Counted from the first letter of the stretch, positions 24,577-36,201 are shown. The stretch is DNA of 64,000 nucleotides from Arthrobacter sp. ISL-95 (GCF_018613695.1 NZ_JAGGPR010000003.1:396372-460371); one strand, 5' to 3'. Notes: generated by a model from the letters alone, not told the origin. A program made the numbers and translations.

Positions 24577-25920
24577 TTAGCTCTTAGGCCAGCTGGACTC
24601 GATGCTGTCAGTTACCTGCTGGGCAGAGCTGCCGTTGATCCAGGAAACAATGCCCTTCCAGAACGAGTTGGAACCCACTGCGCTCGGCATCAGGTCCGAG
24701 CCGTCAAAGCGGAAGACGGTCTCGGGGTCCTGGAGGAGCTGGATGGACTGCTTGTCGAGGGCGGACTGAGCGTTGTTGGGGTCAAGTCCCTTGTTGGCGC
24801 TGATGGCACCGCCAAGCTTCACCCTGTTGTTTGCAAAGTCGGCACTTGCCATGAACGCCAAGAACGCCTGAACCTCAGCAGTGTCCTTGTATGCGCCCAC
24901 GGACTCGCCGCCGCCGGTGATGGCTTTGCCCTTGGATTCGTCAATTGGAGGTGTCATGAAGGCCCAGACGTCACCGTCCTCGGCAACGTTGGTACCGGCA
25001 GGCCAGTTGGCTGCCTGGAACGAGGCCTGGTGGTGCATGGCGCACTGTCCGTCAAGAACCGGCTGACCCGCCACGGAGAAGGCCGTGCTCAAGATGGATC
25101 GTGAATCACCGAAACCGCCATTGACGTAGTCCTGGTTGAGCAGGACATCGCCCACCTTGTTGAAGGAGTCCACGATCTTGGGGTCGTTGAACGGAATCTG
25201 ATGATTGACCCACTGGTCGTAGACCTCGGGGCCGTGGGCGCGAAGGACAACATCCTCGATCCAGTCGGTACCGGGCCAGCCCGTAGCCTCGCCCGATTCA
25301 AACCCGGCGCACCATGGCTTCATGGTCTTGTCGTCAGCGATCTTCTTGGTGAGATCCATCATTTCATCCCACGTCTTGGGAACTTCCCAGCCCTTGTCTT
25401 TGAAGGTCTTGGGTGCATACCAGACGTAGCCCTTGACGTTCGCCAGCATCGGGGCAGCATAGTACGTGCCGTCCACCGTGCCGTACTTCTTCCAGTCAGG
25501 GGACCAGTTCTTGTCCACCAGATCGGAGACGGTCTTCGGGGCGGGCTTCAGGTAACCGGCCCGCGCCTGGGTGGCGAGCAGACCCGGTTGCGGGAAGATC
25601 GCTACATCGGGGGCGGTGCCGGACTGCGCACGCACACCGATCTGAGTTTCGAATTCCTTGCTGGCCTCGTACTTGACCGTGATCCCGGTGCACTGCTCGA
25701 ACTGCGCCCAGGATTCCTCGAGGTTGGTTCCTTCAATATCGACGATGCTCGCGTACACGGACACGGTCTTGCCATCGTGCTTGCCGTAAGTGTCGTAGGC
25801 GGAGCAATCACTGGATCCGGCAGTGGATCCCCCACCGCCACCATCCCCACTACAGGCGGAAAGGGTAAGTGCCAGAACACCGGCGGCTGCGACCGGTAGG
25901 AGGTACTTGGTTTTCTTCAT
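24577..25920 (-). CDS. Sugar ABC transporter substrate-binding lipoprotein (AglE-like)
   Basis: A 447-residue type 1 extracellular binding lipoprotein with lipobox LSAC (Cys23) and a glycine-rich linker. Segments such as DKNWSPDWKKYGTVDGTYYA, GTDWIEDVVLRAHGPEVYD and GGGESVGAYKDT resemble alpha-glucoside binding proteins. The ATG at 25920 has GAGGAG upstream. It is the first and probably most expressed gene of the operon, under the LacI operator. Ligand is inferred to be an alpha-glucoside or related oligosaccharide. Confidence 0.9.
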   Translation of the reverse strand: MKKTKYLLPVAAAGVLALTLSACSGDGGGGGSTAGSSDCSAYDTYGKHDGKTVSVYASIVDIEGTNLEESWAQFEQCTGITVKYEASKEFETQIGVRAQSGTAPDVAIFPQPGLLATQARAGYLKPAPKTVSDLVDKNWSPDWKKYGTVDGTYYAAPMLANVKGYVWYAPKTFKDKGWEVPKTWDEMMDLTKKIADDKTMKPWCAGFESGEATGWPGTDWIEDVVLRAHGPEVYDQWVNHQIPFNDPKIVDSFNKVGDVLLNQDYVNGGFGDSRSILSTAFSVAGQPVLDGQCAMHHQASFQAANWPAGTNVAEDGDVWAFMTPPIDESKGKAITGGGESVGAYKDTAEVQAFLAFMASADFANNRVKLGGAISANKGLDPNNAQSALDKQSIQLLQDPETVFRFDGSDLMPSAVGSNSFWKGIVSWINGSSAQQVTDSIESSWPKS

Positions 25921-26003
25921 GCTAAAGACTCCTCGCTGAGTACAAAGATTCGGCGGCGCAATTGATGTGGTGACGCTCACACTAGCCATGATCCGTCAGG
26001 TTA

Positions 26004-26017
26004 TGCAAGCGCTTACA
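26004..26017. promoter_or_regulatory. LacI-family operator TGCAAGCGCTTACA
   Basis: A near-perfect match to the classical TGNAAGCGCTTNCA palindrome with central CG, 84 bases before the binding-protein ATG. The LacI gene of the same cluster is the obvious binder. Confidence 0.75.
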
Positions 26018-26169
26018 TAGAACGTAACCGCATCGATACCAAGCAGTCTGATCTTCTCGGTGCATGGCTGGCTCGAGGGCAGGCCCGACAGGTTGCGGCC
26101 AGGCGCCGAACGTCACCATATGCAGCGCGGATTTGATTGCCCACTATTGCCTATGGAAGAGTAGGAATC

Positions 26170-26571
26170 GTGGATGAACTTGAAGCCCTGCAAACCATAG
26201 GCCGCCTGATCAAAGAAGAACGGTTGGCCCAAGGGTTGAGCCAAGTTCAGTTGGCCAAGCAAGCTGGTACTGCCATCAAGACGGTCCGCACACTGGAATC
26301 CGGGACCAGGCGTACGCAGGAGATCAACCAACGCAAGCTTGAGCACGCTTTGGGCTGGAGGGCAGGTTCGGTGTCCGAGGTCTTGAAAGGTAAGTCGAAC
26401 TTCGCTCCGGAAATGATCACCCCTGATGACATGCGCACGGGCGACGAATCACGGCAGGGACCTCCGCGCGTAACCGTTCCCAGCGCCCCCATCGCGCGGG
26501 CCTCACACCTCTCCGACGAAGAGCTGCTTGCCGAGCTCACTTATCGGATGATGCACCGCAACCGAGGCTGA
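26170..26571 (+). CDS. Small XRE-type helix-turn-helix protein
   Basis: A 133-residue protein: XRE HTH at residues 5-60 (IGRLIKEERLAQGLSQVQLA, then TAIKTVRTLESGTRR), a linker, and a C-terminal SDEELLAELTYRMMH helix. I take the GTG at 26170, with GGAAGAG upstream; an earlier in-frame start at 26137 has no support. The HTH start resembles short actinobacterial regulators of unknown targets. It is a lone gene. Confidence 0.8.
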   Translation: MDELEALQTIGRLIKEERLAQGLSQVQLAKQAGTAIKTVRTLESGTRRTQEINQRKLEHALGWRAGSVSEVLKGKSNFAPEMITPDDMRTGDESRQGPPRVTVPSAPIARASHLSDEELLAELTYRMMHRNRG

Positions 26572-26597
26572 TAGGCCCTGCTTCTCTGCTTGACGCC

Positions 26598-27296
26598 CTA
26601 CACTGACTGACGCCGCACCATTTCCGTGATCCAGGCCGGCGCGAACGGCGAGGTGCAATTAGGCGGCGTAGGGTAATCCTTCAGGACTTCCAAGCGCTCA
26701 CCGATGTCCAAGGCCCTAGCCCTGTGCTCCGGGAATTCGATCCCGATCTGCGCCAGGCAGTGGTTCATGGCCCACTGAAGGCGGTCCGGGGCTTCCTTCA
26801 TCCGGGCCTCGATAATGTCCAGCAACTGCACCAGGTCCAAGCCCTCGGGCTTCTTGACCACACGTTCGGAGGTCAGGGCCCAGCCGGCACTGGACACCAA
26901 GGGATCGGAGTCAGCGAACCATGCCACGCGCATCTCTTCGGCGTGCGGACTCTTCTTGACTACATAATTGACCAGCCAGTCCTGCACTTTGGGAGTCCTT
27001 GCATCCCGCAACATGCTGTCCAGTTCATCGCCTCCAAAGGCCTTGGGCCTGCAGATCAGGAGAGCCAGCAATCTGGCTGCGGTTTCACCGGTTGCCCACA
27101 GTTCACGGGAGAGATCCTGCTGGGTCTTCAACCTCTTCGCAATGGCACGCAGCTTGCTGAGGTTTACCCCGTGGTCATCGCCGTGTTTTTCGTTCACTTC
27201 GCGGGCCCGGGGTTCTTCCAGTGAGGCCAGTTCCGCCATGAGCCCGGACACCGTTGCCTCGAGTGCCGACTTTTCAGCCACTGTTGTTTCAGCCAC
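26598..27296 (-). CDS. DNA alkylation repair protein (AlkD-like, HEAT repeats)
   Basis: A 232-residue helical protein with AlkD-like repeats (NLSKLRAIAKRLKTQQDLSR, LWATGETAARLLALLICRP, VQDWLVNYVVKKSPHAEEMR). AlkD glycosylases remove bulky or cationic alkylated bases without base flipping. The start is GTG with AGGAGG. Because the sequence is divergent, it could be a non-catalytic HEAT relative. Confidence 0.75.
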   Translation of the reverse strand: MAETTVAEKSALEATVSGLMAELASLEEPRAREVNEKHGDDHGVNLSKLRAIAKRLKTQQDLSRELWATGETAARLLALLICRPKAFGGDELDSMLRDARTPKVQDWLVNYVVKKSPHAEEMRVAWFADSDPLVSSAGWALTSERVVKKPEGLDLVQLLDIIEARMKEAPDRLQWAMNHCLAQIGIEFPEHRARALDIGERLEVLKDYPTPPNCTSPFAPAWITEMVRRQSV

Positions 27297-27391
27297 CGTG
27301 GCCTCCTGTCCTTCGGGTATGGGAATCAGGCTACCCTCTACCGAGAGCAGGAGGGCAGCCTACTTCCCGCCCTTGAACATGCCTGCGATTC

Positions 27392-28003
27392 TCAGCGGAC
27401 CCTCTCGGCCCTGGTAAACCTTGCCCGCGCGCCGGAAACCATATGCACCAGCACAGGGGTCTTCTGCCCGATGACAAGGTCCAACGCTTCAACCAACTGC
27501 GACACTTCCGCAGCGAGAATATGGGGGGCCACACCTTGCCTCGGTTGGATGCGAATGCGCAGTCCCGGCCGGCCCTTTACCTCAAGGGTTGCCACGGATG
27601 CACCCGCGAGGTCCGTCCTCTCAGAGAGGGCGGCCCTTAGCGCCTGCTCGGCGACGCCGCCACCGATCCGGACTTCGCCGTCCACCGCGCTGTCGTCATC
27701 GCTGGCCACCAGAAGGTTTGCCCGGCCTTTGCCTTGCTGGGACAACCAGGCGATCATCGCAACGATGATGGCCACCAGGATGAGGCCGGCCACAATCCAC
27801 AGCCAGCTCTCTTCACGACCGGGGATGTGCGTCTGCCTGAAGGCATTTTCAGCGCCCGCCCACACGGAAGCAGACCAACCATGCCACCAAGCCGCCACTG
27901 CCGGCACGGTGGCCAACAGCACCAGAAGCACTCCGACGGCCAGCAGTTTCACGCCGATGATGAAGAGCAGTATTCGGTTGAGGGTCCGTGGTGTTCCGTT
28001 CAC
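27392..28003 (-). CDS. Alkaline-shock membrane-anchor-like protein (AmaP-type)
   Basis: A 203-residue protein with two N-terminal membrane helices (residues about 12-35 and 67-90) and a C-terminal soluble alpha/beta region ending in an Arg-rich tail. This is the layout of AmaP, which anchors Asp23 at the membrane in Firmicutes. It is the last gene of a five-gene operon in which every junction is a 4-base overlap. Role: probable membrane anchor of the Asp23 proteins; inference from layout and context. Confidence 0.75.
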   Translation of the reverse strand: MNGTPRTLNRILLFIIGVKLLAVGVLLVLLATVPAVAAWWHGWSASVWAGAENAFRQTHIPGREESWLWIVAGLILVAIIVAMIAWLSQQGKGRANLLVASDDDSAVDGEVRIGGGVAEQALRAALSERTDLAGASVATLEVKGRPGLRIRIQPRQGVAPHILAAEVSQLVEALDLVIGQKTPVLVHMVSGARARFTRAERVR

Positions 28004-28647
28004 GCTCCGATCACCCCCGACGACGCCAGATTGACCCTGACAGCAGGCATCGGCACCGGCGACATTTCCTCAAGTTCGGCCTGCACGGCTGTTAGTACTG
28101 CTTCTTCACTGACCCTGCTGCCGGAAGTCGGCCGCACGTTCACCACAACCAATTGCCGCGAGACAACCACCATGACCTGTTCCTGGGTGACGTTCGCGGC
28201 AGTTCGTGCACGACGCGCCAGTGCCGAGGCAACGACCTCATCATCAACCACGACGGCGGTGCGCGGGTCCCTGAGCAAGTGGCGGGCGCGCCTGCCCGGC
28301 AGAACAGCATGCAGCAAGAAGAAGAGCCCCACCATGGCGATGACGGCACCACTCGCCCCGAGCAGCAATGGAGATATGCCCTCCGGAAGGGCGATGATGC
28401 GCTCAGCGGCCGTGGTGGGATCGATAAGCCATGGCGGCTGGCCAATGGCGCGGACTCCTGCTTCGAGCAAGGCGTAGGCGCAAAGAACTATTACAAGGAC
28501 AGCCGCGATCACGGACGCTCCCGCGCGGGACGAGTGCGTCTCACGGCGCAGGATACGGCTCATACTCGGGTCTTCCCCGGCTACCGGACTGGCTCCCGTG
28601 TTCGAGTCCGCTGGGTTCACTTGCTGTGTTTCCTGATCCTGGGTCAC
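28000..28647 (-). CDS. DUF6286-like membrane protein of the Asp23 cluster
   Basis: A 215-residue protein with a polar N-terminus of 42 residues, two membrane helices (about 44-68 and 96-118) and a soluble C-terminus (VVVDDEVVASALARRARTAA). This family occurs in actinobacterial Asp23 clusters. It resembles the next gene in layout, so the two may form a hetero-oligomeric anchor. No enzyme motif is visible. Confidence 0.7.
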   Translation of the reverse strand: MTQDQETQQVNPADSNTGASPVAGEDPSMSRILRRETHSSRAGASVIAAVLVIVLCAYALLEAGVRAIGQPPWLIDPTTAAERIIALPEGISPLLLGASGAVIAMVGLFFLLHAVLPGRRARHLLRDPRTAVVVDDEVVASALARRARTAANVTQEQVMVVVSRQLVVVNVRPTSGSRVSEEAVLTAVQAELEEMSPVPMPAVRVNLASSGVIGA

Positions 28648-29024
28648 TGGACGCGGCCTCCCTCAGTGACGTGTGCTCCGCTGATCCTGATGTCCACCCT
28701 GCTGAGTTGGGAACCACTGAGCCGGGTTACGGTTTCAAGAACGAACGCCTTGGCCGCCACGGCACGGTCCCAGATGGAGCCCCCGAAGCCTTGGACACGC
28801 TGCGGATCACGCAACACCTCCGTCAAAGCCGGGACGCTGATAGGTGCCACGATGGACAAAGCCAACAGGCCGTCGTCGTCCGCCCAATCAGCGCGGATGT
28901 CGCTGGCGTCAACGCCGAGCGCCTGTGCTGCTGCCCCCCGAGCCAACGATGTCAATGCCTGGGTACTGATCCGGTTATGGCCGGCCAGGCTGGTGGTGTA
29001 CTCCACAGCCTCAGCCACGCTCAT
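28644..29024 (-). CDS. Small Asp23-like cytoplasmic protein
   Basis: A 126-residue soluble protein with a short helical start (ISTQALTSLARGAAAQALGV) and an alpha/beta body like the Asp23/Gls24 fold but divergent. It overlaps both neighbours by 4 bases. Probably a second Asp23 paralogue of the cluster. Confidence 0.65.
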   Translation of the reverse strand: MSVAEAVEYTTSLAGHNRISTQALTSLARGAAAQALGVDASDIRADWADDDGLLALSIVAPISVPALTEVLRDPQRVQGFGGSIWDRAVAAKAFVLETVTRLSGSQLSRVDIRISGAHVTEGGRVQ

Positions 29025-29212
29025 GACGAAGAGCGCCGGCCCGTAATGGCATCCAGCACACTGCGAAGATCCAGCTTGCCCTCAGCCGCGCGGCCAAGCA
29101 GGGCGCCTATGCCCATGAAAAGCAGGGAGATCAGGAAACCCCATAACCCGAACGAGAAGGACATGAAAGCCACGAAAGCGCCGATAGCGATTCCCACCAC
29201 GGTCATGCTCAT
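29021..29212 (-). CDS. Small DUF2273-like membrane protein
   Basis: A 63-residue protein with two hydrophobic helices split by LWGF and a basic tail (GRAAEGKLDLRSVLDAITGR). DUF2273 proteins sit beside Asp23 in Gram-positive bacteria and are thought to help place it at the membrane. Coupled by ATGA to the Asp23 gene before it. Confidence 0.75.
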   Translation of the reverse strand: MSMTVVGIAIGAFVAFMSFSFGLWGFLISLLFMGIGALLGRAAEGKLDLRSVLDAITGRRSSS

Positions 29213-29655
29213 TGGAGTGCCTCCCTTTCCACTACCACGGTCTTGCTTCCGGCAGGTTTTGCCGGCGGTGCAATAAAGACATCGGTGATCTCGATATTGA
29301 CCTCAATCACTTGAAGACCAACCAGTTCCTCCACGGCGCGGTACACGGCGGCCCGGACCTGGTTGGCGACGCCGTGCAGGGGATGACCGTAGAGCGCAAC
29401 CAAGGTGATGTCCACTGCCACTTGGGTCTCCCCGACCTCGGCACGGACGCCTGCTGCATGGTCCGAGCTTCCGACGGCGTCCCGAATAGCGCCCAGGGCA
29501 CGGGACGGTGCCGAGCCCAAGGAGTAGACGCCGGGCACTGTGCGGGCCGCGATGCCCGCAACTTTGGCGACGGCCGCCTCGGAGATGATGGTGCGTCCGG
29601 TACCAGGGATTTCGCCCCCGGGCACGGGATCAAGCTGCACATTGTGGTCTTCCAT
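29209..29655 (-). CDS. Asp23/Gls24 family envelope stress protein
   Basis: A 148-residue protein with the Asp23 signatures GRTIISEAAVAKVAGIAART, VPGVYSLG and the alternate-strand core QVAVDITLVALYGHPL, then VNIEITDVFI. Asp23 forms a membrane-tethered layer linked to cell-envelope stress in Staphylococcus. It is the first gene of the operon and is followed by four overlapping genes, three of them membrane proteins. In actinobacteria the stress signal is unknown. Confidence 0.9.
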   Translation of the reverse strand: MEDHNVQLDPVPGGEIPGTGRTIISEAAVAKVAGIAARTVPGVYSLGSAPSRALGAIRDAVGSSDHAAGVRAEVGETQVAVDITLVALYGHPLHGVANQVRAAVYRAVEELVGLQVIEVNIEITDVFIAPPAKPAGSKTVVVEREALQ

Positions 29656-29697
29656 GGAGCACTCCCCTTCTCTTGAGTACCACCCTAGCGTCTAGCG

Positions 29698-29721
29698 CCG
29701 ACGCTTTGGGAGAAGCGTCGG
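29698..29721 (-). terminator. Hairpin after the small lipoprotein gene
   Basis: Nine-base arms CCGACGCTT and AAGCGTCGG with a 6-base loop, 26 bases past the stop of the minus-strand lipoprotein gene and just upstream of the Asp23 operon. Confidence 0.6.
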
Positions 29722-29746
29722 AGGGAAGGGAACGCGCCCGACTCCG

Positions 29747-30259
29747 CTACTTGCAGTTCTTCTCGGTCCAGTCCTGGATGGGCTTCATAAGTTCTTCAAA
29801 CTGCCCGTCGCCGTATTTACTGAAGTCCGAGCCGGCCGACTCCGTGAAGGCGCGAAGTTTCTCGAACGAAGGCTTCAGTTCTTCGGGCACTTTGCCCTCC
29901 ATCTGGGACAATTCCTGCTTTGCCTTGTCAATGTCTTCAGCTTTGCCGCCCGCCATTGCCGCCAACGGCAGGATGGTGACGCTCACCATGGTGGCGCTGA
30001 CCGAAAGACAGGCCTCGGACATGGAGGTGAACTCGCCGTAGACACCGCTGGTTCCCGAGGATGCACCGGGGCTCGCACTTGCATCGGCGTTAGCGGACAC
30101 TTCCGCTGCCGGCGCCTCCGGGGACGGCACCGCACTGGGCGTCGACTCCGCAACAGGCGCCGGAGCAGAACAGGCGGTGAGAGCCAGCATCCCGGTGAGC
30201 ACTGCTGCAGTGAGCAGCCGCCCGGACGTAGACAAGCGCGGACGTTCGATTGTGGCCAT
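29747..30259 (-). CDS. Small secreted lipoprotein of unknown function
   Basis: A 170-residue lipoprotein: Arg-containing signal, lipobox LTAC (about residue 31), a Ser/Pro/Ala linker with many E and S, then a mostly helical domain (AEDIDKAKQELSQMEGKVPE, PSFEKLRAFTESAG) with two cysteines, one in SEACLS and one in the terminal KNCK. The cysteines may form a disulfide. The ATG at 30259 follows GGGGGA. Family not recognised. Confidence 0.75.
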   Translation of the reverse strand: MATIERPRLSTSGRLLTAAVLTGMLALTACSAPAPVAESTPSAVPSPEAPAAEVSANADASASPGASSGTSGVYGEFTSMSEACLSVSATMVSVTILPLAAMAGGKAEDIDKAKQELSQMEGKVPEELKPSFEKLRAFTESAGSDFSKYGDGQFEELMKPIQDWTEKNCK

Positions 30260-30435
30260 GATTCCCCCAAGAAGATGCGAGCGATTGCCAAGCCGGCGAG
30301 GCAAGAATACGCCGGGGGCTCTGCGGAGACCATAGGCAAGTTATCCACAAGGCTGAATTCCCGGCTGGGCCGCGGTTGTTTGCCCCACCTAGACTGGCCG
30401 ACACATCACCAAAACAGCTGCTGGGGAGCCTTGCC

Positions 30436-32917
<2,482 letters not shown>

Positions 32918-32919
32918 GT

Positions 32920-33756
32920 CTACTTGCCAACTCCATCAGCGAGACCGCGGATGAAGTACCGCTGCCCTGCGAAGAACAGCACAATCACAGGAATTGCCGC
33001 TATGGCCATGCCCGCGAACACTACGGGGTAGTCCGTACCGTGTTTGGACATCAGATTGGTCAGCCCCACGGGAAGTGTTTGTAGCGCTCCCCAGCTGGTG
33101 AACACCATGGCGAACAAGTACTCGTTCCAGGTGAACAGGATGTTCAAGAGAACAGTCGAAACCAGGATCGGCTTGCACATGGGCAAGATGACCTGCCAAA
33201 ACGCCCGGGCCTTGGAAGCTCCGTCCACGGACGCCGCCTCATCCACCTCTGCGGGCAGGTCCATCATGTAAGCCCGGATAAGGAACGTTGTGAAAGGGAC
33301 CCGGAACGCCGTATACAGAATGAGCAACGCCCAGAGGTTGTTGTAGAGCCCCAAACTCTGGAACATCTTGACCAGCGGTATCAGTGCCACCGTGGGGGCG
33401 AGCATCAGGCCGCCCAGAATAAGAATCAGCACCACCCTGTTGAACGGGATATTCACACGGGTCAGTCCGTAAGCAGCCCACGCGCTGATAAACACTGTGG
33501 CGATGGTGGAAGCAACGGTGACCAGGACACTGGTGGTGAGATAGTCGCCCACCCCTCGGTTCCACGCGGTGACGTAGTTGTCCCATTTCCACGCAACGGG
33601 CAGGGCGAAGGGATTGGAGAACAGCTCGGAGTTGGACTTCACGCCGTTGAGCAGCATCCAGACCAAGGGATAGATAACGACGACGGCGAGGGCGATCAGG
33701 AACGCTTTGACGAGGACCCGTCCGAGTACCAGCAGAACAGCTGAGCGCGTCACCAT
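32920..33756 (-). CDS. ABC transporter permease 2 of the frl-like locus
   Basis: A 278-residue MalG-type permease with six helices and the EAA loop EVDEAASVDGASKARAFWQV. AAAGGAGGG precedes its ATG, and it overlaps the preceding permease by seven bases. It corresponds in place to one of the FrlN/FrlM permeases of Bacillus subtilis. No ATPase gene is nearby. Confidence 0.88.
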   Translation of the reverse strand: MVTRSAVLLVLGRVLVKAFLIALAVVVIYPLVWMLLNGVKSNSELFSNPFALPVAWKWDNYVTAWNRGVGDYLTTSVLVTVASTIATVFISAWAAYGLTRVNIPFNRVVLILILGGLMLAPTVALIPLVKMFQSLGLYNNLWALLILYTAFRVPFTTFLIRAYMMDLPAEVDEAASVDGASKARAFWQVILPMCKPILVSTVLLNILFTWNEYLFAMVFTSWGALQTLPVGLTNLMSKHGTDYPVVFAGMAIAAIPVIVLFFAGQRYFIRGLADGVGK

Positions 33757-34721
33757 TGGACCCTCCTTTTCTTGGAGATACGAAGCTGAATGGCGGCGAG
33801 GATCAACGTGATGATAAAGACGGCAGTGGCGACGGCGGCCGCATAGCCAAAGTCGTTGCGGACGAACCCGCTTCGGTAGAGCCAGGTGCCAAGGACCTGG
33901 CTGGAATTGTTCGGGCCTCCGCTGGTCATGACCATGACTTCGTTGAACACTTGGAAGGCTCCGGACACGGTGACAATCATCATCAGGCCGGTCATTTCCC
34001 TGACGAGCGGCAAGGAAATCGAAAAGAAGCGCTGGAAAGGGCCGACGCCGTCGATGGACGCTGCTTCATACAGTTCAGACGGGATCCGCTGCAGCGCCAC
34101 TGAGAAGAGAAGCGTGCAGTACCCGAATCCTTGCCACTGACTCATGGCAATGATGGCAAAGATTGCCGTGTTTTCCTGCCCCAACCAGGCCTGAGTGAAG
34201 TTTCCAAGACCCAGGAAATCCAAGGCTGCGTTCAAGATGCCCATCTCGGGTTCGTAGATGAAGTAGAACAAGAGGCCGGCCACTGTCAGGGAGATCGCGG
34301 ACGGTACAAAGTAGACGGCTCGAAGGATTCCCCGCCACCGCTGGCTTCGGAGTCCCTCGATCATTGCTGCGAGGATCATCGCCCCGAACACTTGGAAAGC
34401 AATGGAGATGATGGCGTACAGCGTGTTGTTAAGGAGTGACTTCCAGAAGATGGGGTCGTTGAACATGCGAACGTAGTTGTCCGCTCCCACAAAGGTTTGG
34501 CGGCCACTGTAGATGTCCCACTTGAGGAAACTGAACCCAAGGTTCTGTACCAATGGCAGGTAGGCGAAGACACCCAACAGCAGGACCGCCGGCAGCACCC
34601 ACACAATGTTGCGCCAGCGACGGGTCCGGGCAGACTTGGCGGCCCGGTTTTTCGGCGACTTAGGGGAAACGGACGCCGGAGGCGGAGCCGCGGGCTTCCA
34701 GGCAGTATCGGAAACAGTCAT
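33750..34721 (-). CDS. ABC transporter permease 1 of the frl-like locus
   Basis: A 323-residue MalF-type permease: basic Pro-rich N-terminus of about 35 residues, then six helices with EAA loop ELYEAASIDGVGPFQRFFSI and the typical MMIVTVSGAFQVFNEVMVMT segment. It starts 11 bases after the binding-protein stop, in one transcript. Confidence 0.88.
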   Translation of the reverse strand: MTVSDTAWKPAAPPPASVSPKSPKNRAAKSARTRRWRNIVWVLPAVLLLGVFAYLPLVQNLGFSFLKWDIYSGRQTFVGADNYVRMFNDPIFWKSLLNNTLYAIISIAFQVFGAMILAAMIEGLRSQRWRGILRAVYFVPSAISLTVAGLLFYFIYEPEMGILNAALDFLGLGNFTQAWLGQENTAIFAIIAMSQWQGFGYCTLLFSVALQRIPSELYEAASIDGVGPFQRFFSISLPLVREMTGLMMIVTVSGAFQVFNEVMVMTSGGPNNSSQVLGTWLYRSGFVRNDFGYAAAVATAVFIITLILAAIQLRISKKRRVQW

Positions 34722-34732
34722 GGCGTCGCCTG

Positions 34733-36058
34733 CTACTTTGCTGCACTGGAAGCAGCCCGGACGGAGGCAAGAACCTGATCCGGGGTCTGGGTTCCGGCCA
34801 CCAGGGCTTCCCCACCGGCCAACCAGGCATCAGCAACCGCAGGAACAGTAACGGAGTCCAGCCAAGTGATCGCGGCCGATGCCTCGTTTACCTGCTTGAT
34901 GCCCTCGATCACAGGTCCGGAAGAGTTCTCGGTGGAAACCGCGCCTTTGACCGCGCTGGGCTGGCCGTACGGCGGGGCCGAGAGTTTGGCAGCATTCTGG
35001 CTGTTGGTGGCGAACTTCATGAAATCAGCTGCGAGCGCGGCGTTCTTGGAGCGCGCATTAATGATGTAACCCTCAGGGGAACCTTCGATCGCTTGTGGAT
35101 CGCCGTTGGCGTCTGCTGCTGCGGGAAGTTTAAAGATGCCCAGCCCGTCCTGCTTGAGCTTTGAATCGGCAGAAGCAGTGGAGTCGAATTCGAGGATCTC
35201 TTGGTAATACATACCTGACTTGCCCTCAGCCAATGCCTGCTGCGCTGTGGTGTAGAGGACACCGTTGGAGTCTTTGCCGCTGCCGGTGCACTCGTTGACC
35301 AAGGTGGTGAACTGGTCCATGGCCTTGAGGTATCCCTTGTCCTCGAGCTTGGCCGTTGCCGGACTGAAGTCGGACTGCAGTGTTTCTGCCGGTACTTCGT
35401 AGGCGAAGAGCTGCTGCAGGTAGTGGAGCCCTGGCCAACCGTCCTTGTTTCCGAACGAGATCGGCTCGTAACCGGCTCCCTTCAGGACCGAGCAGGAAGA
35501 GATGAGTTCATCGAAAGTGGATGGCGGGGTTAGTCCGAGTTCTTTGAAGATCCGCTGGTTGTAACCCATGAACTTGCCGTTGTTATAGAGCGGAACCGCA
35601 AAATACTTGCCGTCCTTGGCGAAGGCCTTCAGTGCGGACTCACCAAAGTTGTTGCCCCACTCGGTGCCGGGGGCAATAACCGGGGTCAGATCGGCTGCGA
35701 GTCCCCCGTCGATGAAGTTGTTGGCCCAGCTGCCGGCCCAAGTGAAATAGATGTCAGGCATGGCCTGGGAGGCGGTCAGCGTCTTGGTCTTGTCCTTGAT
35801 GCTCTGGTCCGTCTCCTGGATGAGCTCGAAAGAAACCTCAGGATGCAGCTTCTTGTACTCCGCTGCCAGGTCCTCAAAGTAGGGTTCAAGCGGGTCGCCG
35901 CCAAACTTCGTGAGGATGCTGAGGGTTCCTGTGTACTGTGGCTCGGCGTTGGGGTCCAGGGCAGCAGCCGGTTGGCTACCGCCGTCGGCACAAGCGGAAA
36001 GCGCCATAGCGGCGCCGGCCAGCAATGCCATGAGTGACTGGGTGCTTTTACGCATCAT
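34733..36058 (-). CDS. Substrate-binding lipoprotein of the frl-like locus
   Basis: A 441-residue type 1 sugar-binding lipoprotein with lipobox LSAC (Cys23) and conserved ITFTWAGSWANNFIDGG-like and FGNKDGWPGLHYLQQLFAYE segments. Two adjacent ATGs (36058, 36055) follow AAAGAAG. It would carry the role of B. subtilis FrlO, binding a fructosamine. A LacI palindrome lies 126 bases upstream. Ligand is inferred from the catabolic genes around it. Confidence 0.85.
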   Translation of the reverse strand: MMRKSTQSLMALLAGAAMALSACADGGSQPAAALDPNAEPQYTGTLSILTKFGGDPLEPYFEDLAAEYKKLHPEVSFELIQETDQSIKDKTKTLTASQAMPDIYFTWAGSWANNFIDGGLAADLTPVIAPGTEWGNNFGESALKAFAKDGKYFAVPLYNNGKFMGYNQRIFKELGLTPPSTFDELISSCSVLKGAGYEPISFGNKDGWPGLHYLQQLFAYEVPAETLQSDFSPATAKLEDKGYLKAMDQFTTLVNECTGSGKDSNGVLYTTAQQALAEGKSGMYYQEILEFDSTASADSKLKQDGLGIFKLPAAADANGDPQAIEGSPEGYIINARSKNAALAADFMKFATNSQNAAKLSAPPYGQPSAVKGAVSTENSSGPVIEGIKQVNEASAAITWLDSVTVPAVADAWLAGGEALVAGTQTPDQVLASVRAASSAAK

Positions 36059-36183
36059 TTCTTCTTTCGGTCGAAGGGCCGATCAGCCGGAGTGTGAAGT
36101 CACGCCCGCCGTTGGGATGTACTTCACCGCGGACGGGCTGAAGGGGTAACTCCTGAGATTGAACTTTGGGGAGGATTGGAACT

Positions 36184-36201
36184 TGTGATACCGGTACCAC
36201 A
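36184..36201. promoter_or_regulatory. frl-locus LacI operator 2 (before the binding-protein gene)
   Basis: TGTGATACCGGTACCACA, an 18-base palindrome with one mismatched pair. It shares the GATACCGGTA core with the operator before the SIS gene. Confidence 0.75.
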
